From the NCBI GenBank assembly GCA_965153355.1, contig OZ231126.1, forward strand, positions 20,956,001 to 21,020,000: a DNA stretch of 64,000 nt, in the 5' to 3' direction. The notes below the pieces were generated by a model. It had not been told where the DNA came from and searched no databases. It saw only the letters and a list, made by a program, of their open reading frames with translations. Shown here in pieces: positions 27,016-39,303 of the stretch (position 1 is the stretch's first letter; each line of letters starts with the position of its first letter). The position numbers were made by a program, and so were the translations under genes. Origin of the DNA: Flaccisagitta enflata (taxonomy: Eukaryota > Chaetognatha > Sagittoidea > Aphragmophora).

Positions 27016-27089
27016 CTACGTCCACACGTCCGTCCAACTGCCAGACGATTCCTAGTAATCGATCAACATGCTCGTCACTATTTCGACAA

Positions 27090-27155
27090 CGACGACGATG
27101 ACGACGACGATGACGATGACGACGACGATGATGACGACGACGACGACGACGACAG
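27090..27155. repeat. (GAC/GAT)n trinucleotide block
   Basis: About 22 GAC or GAT triplets, reading as poly-Asp on the plus strand. Intronic, with no flanking coding sequence. Confidence 0.9.
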
Positions 27156-27787
27156 ACCAAACTGGGATTGGCGGTGAAGAACAATCGAGCGCGACTCGGC
27201 AACAAGGCTGTAAAAGGTCATAAAACCCGCTGAAGGGTCTTTAGTGTGGCCTCCTCTTCGAAGATCTCAGCTCAATACGAGCTTCAACATTCTCGTCGAT
27301 AAATGAAAAAAAAAAAAGAATTTCACTTCAATAAGACAGGAAAAAAAGAGGGAATGAGGATGATTTGTGTAAAGGAAAAAAGCTACAATTCAAACCGTTT
27401 TTTATTTTCCTTTTTTCATGTCTATGACTATACTATGTTCAAGTTTGAAAGATCGAAGCAAGTAAATTCAGAAGAAGAAAAACTCGGGTCTCAAGTTTTT
27501 TCTGAAGATTTCATCTTGTGATTGATTTATTTTCGTGCGAAGTTACTCGTTATTTTTCAGTTTTTGAAAGAGCCCCACAGAAAGAGAGAGAGAGAGAGAG
27601 AGAGACAGCTGAAATTCTGTTTTTCATTCTTTTTTTTTATCATTCTGTAATTACAGATTTTTTAAAGCACCAACAAAAACTCGATACTTGAGGTAGATCA
27701 AGTTTGTCTATTAATCAGAATCGATGACACGGGAGGGCATAGTGCATTTCGTTTTGTTATGCCTTTTTTTCTTTTGCTTGTTTGCAG

Positions 27788-27920
<133 letters not shown>

Positions 27921-28149
27921 AAGCGCATGGATGTTTGAGAAATGCCGCATCTTTACCTCATCAATTACAGCTTTTAGATCTTGTAGAATCCCACCTGCCT
28001 TCACTGCAAAGGCCACATTTTAATTGGTTATAATTGGGTGGGATTCGATTTTTCAGGTTTGCTACTCTATCTCATTCTATCCTATTATCTTCACTCATCT
28101 TCTCTTGACATTTTATGGTTCGTCAAGTGGATTGACTGCCATTTATTGT

Positions 28150-28179
28150 TAAGAAAGAAAAAGAAAGAAATAAAAAAAA

Positions 28180-28267
<88 letters not shown>

Positions 28268-28280
28268 GAGAAAGAAAGAA
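28150..28280. repeat. (AAAG)n microsatellite
   Basis: About 30 GAAA units, intronic. Confidence 0.95.
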
Positions 28281-28309
28281 TAGTCGCCAAAGCGTTACAT
28301 TGTCAGCGG

Positions 28310-28797
28310 TACCCGATGTTAGTGTATGTGGGAATGGGATTATGAAAAGGCAGCGGCCCCGGTAGGGCCGATGACCTATGATTCCACATAGGACAATTTT
28401 CTCCGGTTTGAGAAGCTGGTTTGGAGGGTGAGAGGCCTGATTTTGGGTCTGGAAAGGTCAGATTTGGGGTGTGAAGCGTGGTTTGGGTATGAGATGCTTG
28501 ATTCGGGGTCTGAAAGGCCTGATTTGGAGTCTGAGGGGTCTAATATGGGGTCTGAAAAGCCTGATGTGGGGTCTGAGGCCTGATTTGGGTCTGAGAGGCC
28601 TTATTGGGGTCTGAGAAGCCTGATCTGGGGTCTGAGAAGGCTAATTTGAGGTCTGAGAGCATGATTTGAGGTCTGAGAGGCCTGATTTGAGGTCTGAGAA
28701 GCCTGATTTGGGGTCAGAGAGTCTGATTTGGGGTCTAAGGCCTGAGTTGAGTCTGAGAGGCCAGGCTCGAGGAGGGGGGACGTGGGGACGGACGGAA
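28310..28797. mobile_element. Decayed copy of the GGCAGCGGCCCC minisatellite-core family
   Basis: TACCCGATG (28310) matches the inverse of the tail next to the 53503 copy. GGCAGCGGCCCCGGTAGGGC (28349) matches its terminal repeat. The interior 28400-28770 is a 20-bp minisatellite of GGTCTGAGAGGCCTGATTTG units, the reverse complement of the core at 12.8-13.3 kb. The right arm is reduced to GGGGGGACGTGGGGACGGAC, so the copy is probably immobile. Confidence 0.75.
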
Positions 28798-28802
28798 GGC
28801 CG

Positions 28803-28816
28803 GATTCAAAGAAGGA

Positions 28817-28856
<40 letters not shown>

Positions 28857-28887
28857 GAAAGAAAGAAAGAGAGAAAGAAAGAAAGTG
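28803..28887. repeat. (AAAG)n microsatellite
   Basis: GAAA units directly after the minisatellite element. Bases 28890-29300 hold nothing recognisable. Confidence 0.93.
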
Positions 28888-29304
28888 GAGAAGTAGATCT
28901 CTGTGTGGTTTTTCGCAACCTCAAAGTTCAACGAGTGTGAAGCAATGTTGTTTTCCGCTAGGAAATATCTCCGACGAATGTCTGCCTAATTACATGTTAA
29001 CTGTTCATTGAACAGTGTTCAAAGTCACTGAAGCTTCCTCTTTTCTTCTCCACCCCCACCCATCTGCCCTCAAAACCTGATTGTAACCAACCGTGATGGT
29101 GACGCCATAGTCTATCGCAAGCCGTAACCCCTTCCCCCTCTCCCAAAGCTTCTCTCACCATTCCCTCCTTCTTGCTGCCTTAACCTCAATTGCTTGGAAT
29201 TAGTTTTTTCTCTTTTCTTTTCTATTCTTTTTTTCTTATCTCCCTCCCACAGAGCGACGCCACTATCGTAACGCGACAACCCATGGCGTGACCGAGATGG
29301 AAAC

Positions 29305-29308
<4 letters not shown>

Positions 29309-29399
<91 letters not shown>
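29309..29399. repeat. (CT)n microsatellite
   Basis: Pure CT, intronic. Bases 29400-30420 are unique intron sequence without a supportable gene. Confidence 0.95.
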
Positions 29400-29401
<2 letters not shown>

Positions 29402-30419
29402 AGCTCGGAAGAATGCCCTCATACAGAAGCCTTGCCTTATTTGGAAAAGACCCTCATATAGAATGCAAAAAGCAAATGCCAAAAGGCAAACATGGAACAT
29501 CGAGGAAGCCAATAAGCCAATGCGAGAGAGAGAGGGGAGGGGGAATTCTTAATATGAGTCATGAGCTGGTGGTCTCTCTTTTGAGGCTTGGGAGGGAGGG
29601 AGAGAAAGTGAGAATGGATTGGATTAAATTGAGTTTCCGCGTTTCTCAAGAATGCTAATGAAAAATGAGAAGATAAATTGCAAGGATTGAGACAGGTAAA
29701 AAAGGAAAGACAGGTAAAACAAGAAAGAGGATGGTAACGTCATGTTCAAAGTTCACTGATGGTCCATATCCTTGTCTTTCACAAATTGTGTTTTTTTCTT
29801 TAATGAAAGTCAGAGCTGAAAAGCCAAATCAGACGCTTTACAAAGGTAGTGAGGTAGTGAGTAGCGAGTTGTTGACCTTATTGTACGTTTTTCATAGTGG
29901 AGTTGACGCAACATGTAAGTATTTGTCAGTGGAATAGATCTAATGACATTTTAACTCATAAGTTTTGATTTAACAGGGTCGCTCAACACAACCCAGAAGA
30001 GTTTACAAAGGCAACAAAGACCGCGAGAGTGAACGAGGCAAGGGCGGAGGGACAGAAGGATGGATAGACGGCCGAGCGGTCGCAAACAGACAGCCGGACT
30101 TCTTTCTTAACGGGCAAATTTTGAGAGTGTAGGATCACGACACAAATAAGTAAAAACACGTTAAAAAGGCGCAAGCACGCATGAAAAAAAGGGAGGGAAA
30201 ACAGAAGGAGGGAATATAAGCGAGAGTAAAAAAGGACTAAGAATCTCTTGTCATTTTTATGGAATTATGGCCAGTTAAGTCGTTAGCTCCCCCGGCCACG
30301 GCCTGGGCGCCGCCGCCGTTGTCGTACTCGGCCCTCCCCGAAAGTTCAACCGCACGGGATGTAGAAAAGGGAGACAGAGTCAAAAAGAGAGGCAGCGTAA
30401 AAAAGAGATTGTCAACTTT

Positions 30420-30420
<1 letters not shown>

Positions 30421-30479
<59 letters not shown>

Positions 30480-30546
30480 CAGGCTTTTTGATGAACAAAT
30501 TAGATAAGGAAGGAATGACCCACCTCCGCTATATATATATATATCT

Positions 30547-30607
<61 letters not shown>

Positions 30608-30684
30608 ATAGCATTATACCTTTTACACTTTTTATATTTCTTCTAGAGAATAGATTTTATTTCCTAAACATAAACGAGAGGAGC

Positions 30685-30748
<64 letters not shown>

Positions 30749-30750
30749 CT
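30421..30750. repeat. (GA)n, (TA)n, (CT)n and (GA)n cluster
   Basis: GA at 30421-30477, a short TATATA run at about 30530-30544, CT at 30552-30602 and GA at 30687-30747. Opposed CT and GA blocks could pair. Bases 30750-31830 are unique intron with no gene seen. Confidence 0.93.
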
Positions 30751-31831
30751 GTTTTTATGGGTAAGTTTACACGCCGTAAACAAGCAGAAGAAAAGGACTA
30801 GTTCAGATCCGTTAAAATGCCACCAAAAAGTAGCCTTAAAACAGAGACAGAAAGAAATTTGGTATTTGCTAAGTACGCAATAAGATGCACTGTACAACAG
30901 AATCAATCCTATATTAAGGTTGGTTTGGCCTGGTCAAAACTGCGTCCTAGCATTTCTAAGGGGGTGTGTCCGTTGGTCGGTTTATCTCTCGGTCGTAAAG
31001 TAGACAGGAAAGAATTGATATAACTACATGCAATTCTGAGGGTTTTCTCCTATTTCTTAATAAAGCTAAAAAAAAACGATCATATCTTTGCTTTTTTTTT
31101 TTTTTTTTTTGGAAATCTCATTTCAAAACAATCAGGACACTTTTTCGCTTTAATTCACGAAAGACGAAAAAAACAAAAGGCCTCATTAACAGGGGAAAAA
31201 TGATGACTACAAAATCGAAAGGAACGACATCTTTAGAGACAGATTAAGGGAGAAATCTACAAGAAACAGTATCTTTCTAAATTTTGTTCGCTCTCTCTCT
31301 CTTTTACTCTCGCTGTCGACAATTTCTGTCAGCGAGCCCTCAAAAAGAAACTTTTGTGCCATAAAACGACATTGACAGAATTGGTCGTAATATGCGCGAC
31401 TTAATTCTCCAAATGCTTCTGACATTCATTTCTTCCCCTTCAAAAATTGTCTTTAAACGAGAGAGGATAATTAGCCTGAGGCGTCTTTCTTAGCGTTTGA
31501 GGCTTTGAACCAACGCCCTTCACAGAACACCCGCGAGCAAATTCTAAACCCACAATGAGAGATTTTCTTTCTCCAGGTTTGAAAGAATAAAATCACCAAA
31601 AAAAATGAGTTTGTCATCATTTGGAAATGCAATTATTCGCATGTACTCTGTACTTCTAGCACGAAAAAAAAAACGGTAAATTTGTTCAGGCTGAATCTCT
31701 ATTTTAAAAGTCCTCTCCCATGGTTTGAATTTTTACCTTCCATTCACACGAGTCAGATATTGGAAATGGACAAGCACATTTGCATTTTAATTACACAACC
31801 GAGAATATATTTCCCCTCAAAAATATCTTAC

Positions 31832-32990
31832 CGTCAGCGAGAGGATTGCCGAAATAGGAGCCCAATGACGAGGAAGACGCCAAAGAAGAATTCGCCTGCG
31901 AGTAGAAATTGGGCGTCACTCCGGCGGCGGCTGCGGCGGCGGCGCTGTATCCGCCAGCGGCGGCGGCGTAGGGATTCGACGCAGCGGCAGCGGCGGCGGA
32001 GTTCATCGCCGACGCCGCCGATGTCCACGGATTATGATGATGCGCGGCGGCGGCGGCGGCGCCCGAGGCCATGTAATTGGAAAGCATGGAGGCGGAAGCG
32101 GAGGAGACGGCGGCGGCGGCGGCGCCGTAATGACTGTAGGCGCCGTTGTAAAAATCGTCCATGGCGTTGGAAGCCGGGTGCAATCCGGGCGGCGTGAGAG
32201 AACTGAGGTTCGTGTGTTGATGTTGTCCATCCCCGCCGCCTGGTTGCTGTTGATGTTGCTGTTGTTGTTGGAAATGATGATGTTGAAGACCGGATTTGTC
32301 CAAATCGGAAGTGGCGCTGCGGTCCGAAGGCGCGTCGAGATCGTCGTCGTCCAGCGGCGTCATTCGATCGTCGCCGTCGTCAATGTCTTCGATCTCTTCC
32401 ACGATTTCGGCTCCGGAGTCGCTCGTCGATGTGCCGTTGAGATTCGACGTCGAGCTTCTCACGCCAGCGCCAATTCCGCCGTTGAAGTTGCTGTTGCCGT
32501 TGTGGATGTGGTTGGCGCCGCCGGTTGTGCTGGCGTTGCTAATCGTGGTCGAGAGTCCATTGAGAGACACCCCGTTAGAGTTTGTCGTGGGTCTCTGTTG
32601 GTGAAGGCTGCCGTTGACGTTGCTTGTAATGGCGTTGTCATTTCCGGTGAGTGGACTCGAGCTATCGCCGGTCGTTGTTGCTGTTGTCGTTTTGCCGGTT
32701 GACGTCAAAAACACGCCGTGAAGCGAAGTTGAAGAGGAAGGAGAATGTTTGACGTTGGATGGCTCGATAACATCGCCGTTGTGGCTGTTGTGGCTGGTGT
32801 TTCCACCTCCGCTGCTTGTGTGGTGGTTGTGGTGAGGCGGTGGAAATTGAAAAGAAGTCCACGCGGATGAATATTCGGCGCCGGGAAGCGGAGAGCAAGG
32901 ATAACCGGCGCCATTGGAAGGCGTTGACGCCGCCAAATGAGGTGGCATCGAGGACGGCGTCGTGGGCGTGGCGACTAAGGACGACTTGGG

Positions 32991-33082
<92 letters not shown>

Positions 33083-33414
33083 GCATGGGTGAAAGTTGTT
33101 GCTGCTGATGTCCATTAGAGTGAGAAAGAGTGGGTGTGTTGTTTTGACTGCTATTGTTATTGTGACTGTTGCTGTTGCTGTTGCTGTTGTTGTTTCCATT
33201 ATGGATTTGATGGTGCGGCGGCGAAGCGACTTCCGGTGAGGCGGAGGCGTGGCCCAGAAGGTTGGAGTGGGCGTTCCAGGCGCCCAAAGCGTGGGCAGGC
33301 AAATTGGAGGCCGGCATGGAAGTCAGAGAAGACGACCCCGACGCCGGCGGAGGATTGGAGGATGATGAAGGCTGATTAGGATGATGAGGATGATGACCGT
33401 TTACGACGCCGGAA
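31832..33414 (-). CDS. Posterior-class Hox protein, exon 1 (N-terminal region, 5' end missing)
   Basis: The long N-terminal exon of the gene whose homeodomain is at 24.2-24.4 kb. It ends GCTGACG|GTAAGATA at 31832 in a phase that joins exon 2 exactly, giving a Gly codon. The frame is open from the splice site to the assembly gap. The first ATG inside it (33317-33315) has 32 in-frame codons before it, so the true start probably lies in or beyond the gap. Counting from that ATG, there are His/Asn-rich runs, a 31-residue Gln tract coded only by CAA (residues about 79-109), an acidic Glu/Asp stretch (about 302-340) and several Ala runs with Tyr/Ser (about 396-472). The exon ends SYFGNPLADG. No YPWM motif is present. 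The low-complexity content and transactivation-like composition suit a Hox N terminus. The product exceeds 660 residues, long for a Hox protein. Confidence 0.88.
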
Positions 33415-33447
33415 NNNNNNNNNNNNNNNNNNNNNNNNNNNNNNNNN
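33415..33447. other. Assembly gap (33 N)
   Basis: A run of N cuts the 5' end of Hox exon 1. The bases to its right (33448 onward) are AT-rich with stops in every minus-strand frame, and TAA abuts the gap. The start codon or an upstream splice site must therefore lie within the missing sequence, whose true length is unknown. Confidence 0.99.
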
Positions 33448-33776
33448 TTAGCACATTATTTATTCAAACTACTTTCAAAAACGTGAAAACTAAAAAAGAT
33501 GTGTAATAACAGTTAAAATACACAAGATTTGATCTTCACCAGTTAGTTTTAAGTTATATTTTTTATATTGGAGCTTAATAACAGCAAAAAATCATGGAAA
33601 AAAGTCATTTACCAATAAAGGTGGCTCTCGCCAAATGGAAAAAAGTTGTAAATGGGAGTCTTTTTTTTCTGTGCATGTTGTTTTGTGTGAGCATTTCAAG
33701 ACATTTGGTTGACTGCTTGTTTGTTTTTGTTATTCAATCTCTGTCTCTCTGTGTTTCTTTTTCCTCTTGGCCTTTG

Positions 33777-34083
<307 letters not shown>

Positions 34084-34370
34084 GATTAAAATATCAAAGC
34101 TAGTGTCATAAAAGTTTTCAATTTGCATAAGACGCACTGAAAATTAAGCCGGAAGAACTTACCCAGAGGACATAGTTACCATTTCCATCACTGATTTTGC
34201 TTCAGTCAGTATATCTATCATTTGTTTCCAACCTTCAAATGTTATGTTATGAAGGATCTCCATTTTGTAATCGCCAAATGAGATAAATGCAAAATCATTG
34301 AGAGAAATTCGATGATAAAGTGCCAAAAAAAGTGAAGAAATTATTTACAATCATCTCATTTATGCTTAGA

Positions 34371-34505
34371 CAGAATTACAAATTTGCATAGAAAATCAAA
34401 ATATCAGCAAAATAAGAACATAGCGCGCTCAGTACATGATTTAGGGATCGCGCTATGTTCTTATTTTGTTGATATTTTGATTTTTTATGCAAATTTGTAA
34501 TTCTG
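34371..34505. repeat. Compact inverted repeat, 135 bp with arms of about 58 bp
   Basis: CAGAATTACAAATTTGCATA opens the left arm and its inverse closes the right arm at 34505. The arms pair almost fully, ending in AGCGCG/CGCGCT round a loop of about 18 bp. It is most likely a small MITE. A structural RNA hairpin is possible. The arms do not match any Hox-cluster microRNA I know. Confidence 0.8.
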
Positions 34506-34789
34506 TGTAGGTCACGGTAGAATAAGAAATTGAATTTTTCTATGTTTTTCGCCTATTTTTCAACCATATAATGAGAAGTTTAGAGGTCGAAACTGGTTAG
34601 AGAAAGTTTATCCATGCAAAATGTATCGATTCACAACTTTATTGAAAACACCCAAGAAAAAAATTTCAGCTAATTTCATTTTTTAAAAATCAGGATTCAT
34701 TGGGCATAGGTAGCAAATTCTATGCTAATTTTCAGTGCGACATAACATCTTTTCTATTCCTTATTGTTAAAAAAAGCTGAAAAATTGGA

Positions 34790-35060
34790 ACCAATGAAAA
34801 ATATCAATTTTTGCGAAAATGCAAAAAAACAAAAAAAGATTCAAAAATTCATAACGCCAAAACTAATGATCGTAGAGACTTCTGGTTGGCGCTATTTGAA
34901 AGAGAAAAATTAGCTCTTATCTATGAATATCAGAAAATGTATACTCCCAACCCTAAAACCGCCCAACTTTCTAAAATTGCCGCAAACCAAAAATGGAAAA
35001 CTTTATTTCTCCCCTACGTTTCAAAAAGTTCAATTACATAATTCGACTTTTTTCCAATAA
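34790..35060 (+). repeat. Interspersed repeat, copy 1 of 3
   Basis: Similar to 46308-46590 and, less so, 50340-50480. Shared order: CAATGAAAAATAT, a poly-A/poly-AC section, AGATTxxAAAAATCATA, CCAAAACTA-TGATCG, TTCTG-TTGGCG, AAAGAG-AAAATTAG and finally TTCGACTTTTTTCCAA. The 76-residue frame over this copy is not preserved in the others. Bases 35060-35465 hold nothing recognisable. Confidence 0.75.
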
Positions 35061-35465
35061 ATAGTTTATAGCAGTTTTTTTAATCTAATCTGTAAAACTT
35101 CCCTCCAAATAAAAAGGAAAAGATAAAAACAATCATGCAACAACTGTACCCCGACTCTTCAGACATTTTTTTTACATTTGGAAGCTATGAATACACTTTT
35201 TAGCTTAAAAAATGCATAAAAATACTTACTTTTTGCTATCACTGGACTGTAAATTCAATATTTCTATGCCAATTCTTTTATTTTTGTTCTTAACTTATAG
35301 CTAATGCATTAAAAAATACATTTCACCAAGTCAGGAGTCTTGACGATTTTTTCGACCTAGGGTTTAGTCCTGGACGCCGTGTTTTTTATGCATTGATTTG
35401 TAGCCTTTACTTTATCTTTGATTCTGTGATACTCAACGGGCTCTTCCTTTGTAAAAGGAAATCTT

Positions 35466-35758
35466 TTTCTTTTCCCTCTTCTTCTTTTTCTTTTTCTTTT
35501 TCTTTTTCTTTTTCTTTTTCTTTTTCTTCTTCTTCTTCTTCTTCTTCTTCTTCTTCTTCTTCTTCTTCTTCTTTTTCTTTTTCTTTTTCTTTTTCTATTT
35601 CGTTTTCTTTTTCTTTTTCTTTTTCTTTTTCTTCTTCTTCTTCTTCTTCTTCTTCTTCTTCTTCTTCTTCTTCTTTTTCTTTTTTTTCTTTTTCTTTTTC
35701 TTTTTTTCTTCTTCTTCTTCTTCTTCTTCTTCTTCTTCTTCTTCTTCTTCTCTTCTTC

Positions 35759-35790
<32 letters not shown>

Positions 35791-35990
35791 CTTCTTCTTC
35801 TTCTTCTTCTTCTTCTTCTTCTTCTTCTTCTTGTCCTTCTTCTTCTTCTTGTCCTTCTTCTTCTTCTTCTTCTTCTTCTTCTTCTTCTTCTTCTTCTTCT
35901 TCTTCTTCTTCTTCTTCTTCTTCTTCTTCTTCTTCTTCTTCTTCTTCTTCTTCTTCTTCTTCTTCTTCTTCTTCTTCCTCATTCTCTTTT
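35466..35990. repeat. (CTT)n / (CTTTTT)n array, about 520 bp
   Basis: Alternating blocks of CTTTTT hexamers and CTT triplets, ending in nearly pure CTT (35765-35980). Long Ser, Phe and Lys frames arise from it. The following 36000-36420 continues pyrimidine-rich, then turns into GAGGAG-rich sequence. Confidence 0.95.
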
Positions 35991-36786
35991 TCTTTTCCTT
36001 TTTAACTTTTTCTTTTTCTCTTTCTCTCACTTTTTCTTCATTTTCTTTTTTTCTTGTTCTTATTCTTTCTTTTCTTTTTTTTTCTTTTCTTTTCATCTCG
36101 TTTTTGTTCTTGTTCTTGTCCTTGTCCTTGATCTTGTTCTTCTTCGCTTCGTTCCTTTACTCCTTTTGCCTCTCCTCCTCATTTCCCCCTCCTCGCCCTT
36201 CAGCAAAAGCCTATCGTCAAATTTTCAAAAAGAGGACGCGGTTTGACGCTTTAATGCTCTTTGCCTCTTCCGACGACCCACGGCCCACCCCGAGCTTGGA
36301 GAAGGAGGAGGAGGAAGGGGAGAAGGAGGAGGAAGGAGAAGAGGAGGAGGAAAAGGAAAGGGGACGTCGAAAGAGGGGAGCGAAGCATTTCCAGATGCCT
36401 GTGAGCCTGTGAGCGATCTCTCTCTCTCGCTTTCTTTTGAAAGAACCCACGCTGAGTTTTTTGGGGTTTAGGGGGCGGAGAGGGGGGTCGCATGGTGGCA
36501 GTGGTAAAGTTGATCATAGTTATTGCGGCGATGGGAGATTGGGAGGGCGATCTCTTTGATTCTTACATTTACATTTTACACTTACATTTAAGAGGGTGGT
36601 GGCAATGCTAACGTAGAATTTGTTTCCTCATTTTAATATTATTGAGTGGGTGAGTGAAATTGGGTTTTTTCAAATAAGCGAGGTTAGACATTATTTTACT
36701 CGCAAAAGCTTTAGCTTGTAGATTTTTGGCACATGTCACAGTAGAAAAATGATGTCGGCTTCTAGAATTGTCTCGGGAAATAGAAG

Positions 36787-36906
<120 letters not shown>

Positions 36907-37150
36907 TCGAGGTGCTACCGCGCAAGCGCCATGCACGAGCGCCGCGCAATTGCACCAGCGCCACCCCACAAGCGCCACGTGGCAGCAGAAGCGCCGCCCC
37001 ACAAGCACCACGAGACTGCAGTAGTGCCGCCCCGCAAGCGACACGCGGCAGCTATAGTGCTGCATCGCTCGCGCCCCGCGACTGCTATAGTGCCGTCACA
37101 CACGCGCCATACGCCATCAGTAGCGCCGCCGCACACGCGCCACAACGCTT
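36907..37150. repeat. GC-rich minisatellite, about 30-bp period
   Basis: About eight imperfect units containing AGCGCCGCCCCACAAGCGCC and a GCAGCTATAGTGC section. Frames across it repeat a ten-residue pattern (such as PPHKRHVAAE) on both strands, as expected for a 30-bp unit. There is no further evidence of coding. Confidence 0.85.
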
Positions 37151-37482
37151 CACTTCCACTCTCGATTTTATCCAATTTTTTTTCATGAATTTTTGAAAAA
37201 TGCAAACGCAAGCAATTTTTTTTTCACAGCGAAAAGGGAAACTCTAAATGGCAACGGAAAACGAAAATGGCGAATTTACTCCTTGGGGATCAATTTGCCG
37301 ATAAAAACTCACAAAATGTCAAAAACACAACTGAGGCTCTTACTCCTTTAGCACACTTTCTAAAATATCATTTCGAAAATTATTCAAGTTAGTGGCAGGT
37401 TAGCGGCATGGTTAGCAAATCTCTCGTTTTAGAATTAGGGTTCGATGAACAGATACTAGGTTAGAAGGCGTAGTAAGAGTTA

Positions 37483-38094
37483 CCGGGTCATCAACCTGAG
37501 ATGCCGGATTCTGTTAAGCTTTTACTCAGAGATGCCATATATCTTGATTTTCATACTGATTGTCTCTAAAAAAGCATAGATTGACGTTTTTTGTATCAAA
37601 ATTTCATCAAAATTGGTCAAGTAGTTTAGATTTTACAAGTCTTTGAAGTAAAAACTGATTTTCTCTCAATGGTAGAATTTCCAATAAAAATTATGAAAAA
37701 AGAGCATTTTCATATTTCTCTCTTTGTTGAAAAGTTTGAGCGGGGAACATGTCATAGGTCTAGTATGAAAAAAAAATTGATGTAGTTTCATAAATTTGTC
37801 AAATCATCTTTTATCTAAGACTAATCTCGTGTCTCTGGCTCAAAATATTGCAAAATGAGAGAATGGGGAAAAACACTGTTTATCCATTTTCCCATCAAAA
37901 AACAGAAGTGGCAGAAAGGAAGTTTTTTACTTAAATACATGTAGAATCTTAACTACTTGACCGATGTTCATGAAATTTTGATACAAAAAACGTCAAGCTA
38001 TACTCTTTAAAAGACACTCAGTGTGAAATCCGTGATATGTGGCATCTCAAATTAAAAGCTTAACATTATCCGGCATCTCAAGCTGATGACCCGG
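37483..38094. mobile_element. Foldback MITE with TA flanks, 612 bp
   Basis: The ends CCGGGTCATCAACCTGAGAT and their inverse close a pair of arms of about 170 bp. Shared internal words include GACGTTTTTTGTATCAAAAT and GGTCAAGTAGTT. TA flanks both ends (37481-37482 and 38095-38096), as for Tc1/mariner-type insertions. No coding frame. Confidence 0.85.
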
Positions 38095-38149
38095 TACTTC
38101 CTAAAGCTTCTGAACATAGAGTTTTTCCCACCTATGTAAGATGAAGTCG

Positions 38150-38722
38150 CGGAAAAAAACCAGGGGGACAACCAATAGTGAGTTCATGTCGTTAACAGGT
38201 TTTGTTCAATTTCACTATCAACAAAAGCAAAAAACATCCTACATTGCATTTTGTGAAAAATTTAAAATTTCATAACTGTATCAAAAATTCATTTTAAGAA
38301 CTGAAATTTTGCACACTTATTAGTGAATCCTAAAACTACTACCACACCAAAAATCAAGGGATTTTATAGAAAATCTTAGGAAATATCCCACTTTTTGTGT
38401 TTTTTGAGTTTTGGGTGCCACAGCCACAAAATTTGGCGGAAAATCCCCATCAAAAAATGAAATTTGTATTAAACTATCTAACTAACATACATATAAAAGA
38501 ATTTTTTTTAGTGTAATTTTTGTGGTCAAAATCAGCCAAAAACAGAAAAAAATTTTTTTAGACAAAAAAAAAAAAAAATGAATTTGTTGGAATGGCTCCA
38601 AAACCTTAAACAACATAGTACACCTATAGGTGCATTTTGTGGTAAAAAATTTGATCATGAATCCTAGCCGTTTTACAGATATGGCTTCCCTCCAGCTACC
38701 CAGTTCTTTGATTCTCGTACTG
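38150..38722. mobile_element. Partial element with ends related to the 57.8-61.5 kb palindrome
   Basis: The right end, ATGGCTTCCCTCC then AGTTCTTTGATTC and CGTACTG followed by TA, matches the right end of the 3.7 kb palindromic element. The matching left end was not found, so the copy is probably truncated. The left limit is approximate. Confidence 0.55.
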
Positions 38723-38935
38723 TATCGGTTATTTTTAAAAAGCATTCCCTTGTAATTTAACTTTTGATTTCATAGAAGTATCCAGTGTGATTCAGCAAAG
38801 TTTTTTTAAATTTAATTATAGTTTACTTTAGGCTGCCATTAAAGTAGTTCAACAATTAGAAATTTTGTGCTAGAAAAAAAAATCAAAGGACAATAAATCA
38901 ATTTTCTGATTTCTCCATATTTCTATCTTTTACAG

Positions 38936-39044
38936 GTAATGATGGGGACTCAGATGATTCTGATGATCATGAAGAAGAGTTTTACTACACGGAAGTTGAG
39001 TTGATTGTCAGTGAACCGTCCACATCCCCTAATGCTACATCCAG
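38936..39044 (+). CDS. Unrecognised multi-exon gene, exon A (first visible, 109 nt)
   Basis: Acceptor TCTTTTACAG ends at 38935 and donor CCAG|GTATGA starts at 39045. The exon has 2 + 105 + 2 coding bases, entered with one base of a split codon. It encodes an acidic stretch (GDSDDSDDHEEE) followed by FYYTEVELIV and a Ser/Pro-rich end. The acidic run and aromatic patch are the most distinctive part of the protein. I recognise no family. Upstream exons must exist because the exon starts in mid-codon, but I could not identify them. The gene runs opposite to the Hox gene. Confidence 0.75.
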
Positions 39045-39303
39045 GTATGATTGCAATACCATTGGGGATCTTGTAAGCTCTTTCTCAGGTTTTGGGAACA
39101 GATCACAGATTTTCCACAGCATGATATCCACTCAATCTGCTTCACTCTGTTCCTGACATGAACAATTAAAAAAACTATAAGAAAATGTCTTTGTAGACTT
39201 TCTGATATATGTGTTGGACTTAACAATGGGTTGACAAACTGACCAACTACAGGCTTATAGAATTATTCATTCCCCAGTTATTGCATTCAATTTTTCTTAA
39301 CAG

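Noticed and set aside
34371-34505. Hox-cluster microRNA (miR-10 or iab-4 type)
   Set aside because: The arms contain neither mature sequence as I know them and are too long and too perfectly paired. A MITE is the simpler reading.
37234-37294. Short ATG frame (MATENENGEFTPWGS) as a first exon of the new gene
   Set aside because: It stops after 18 codons, and no usable GT donor was found within it.
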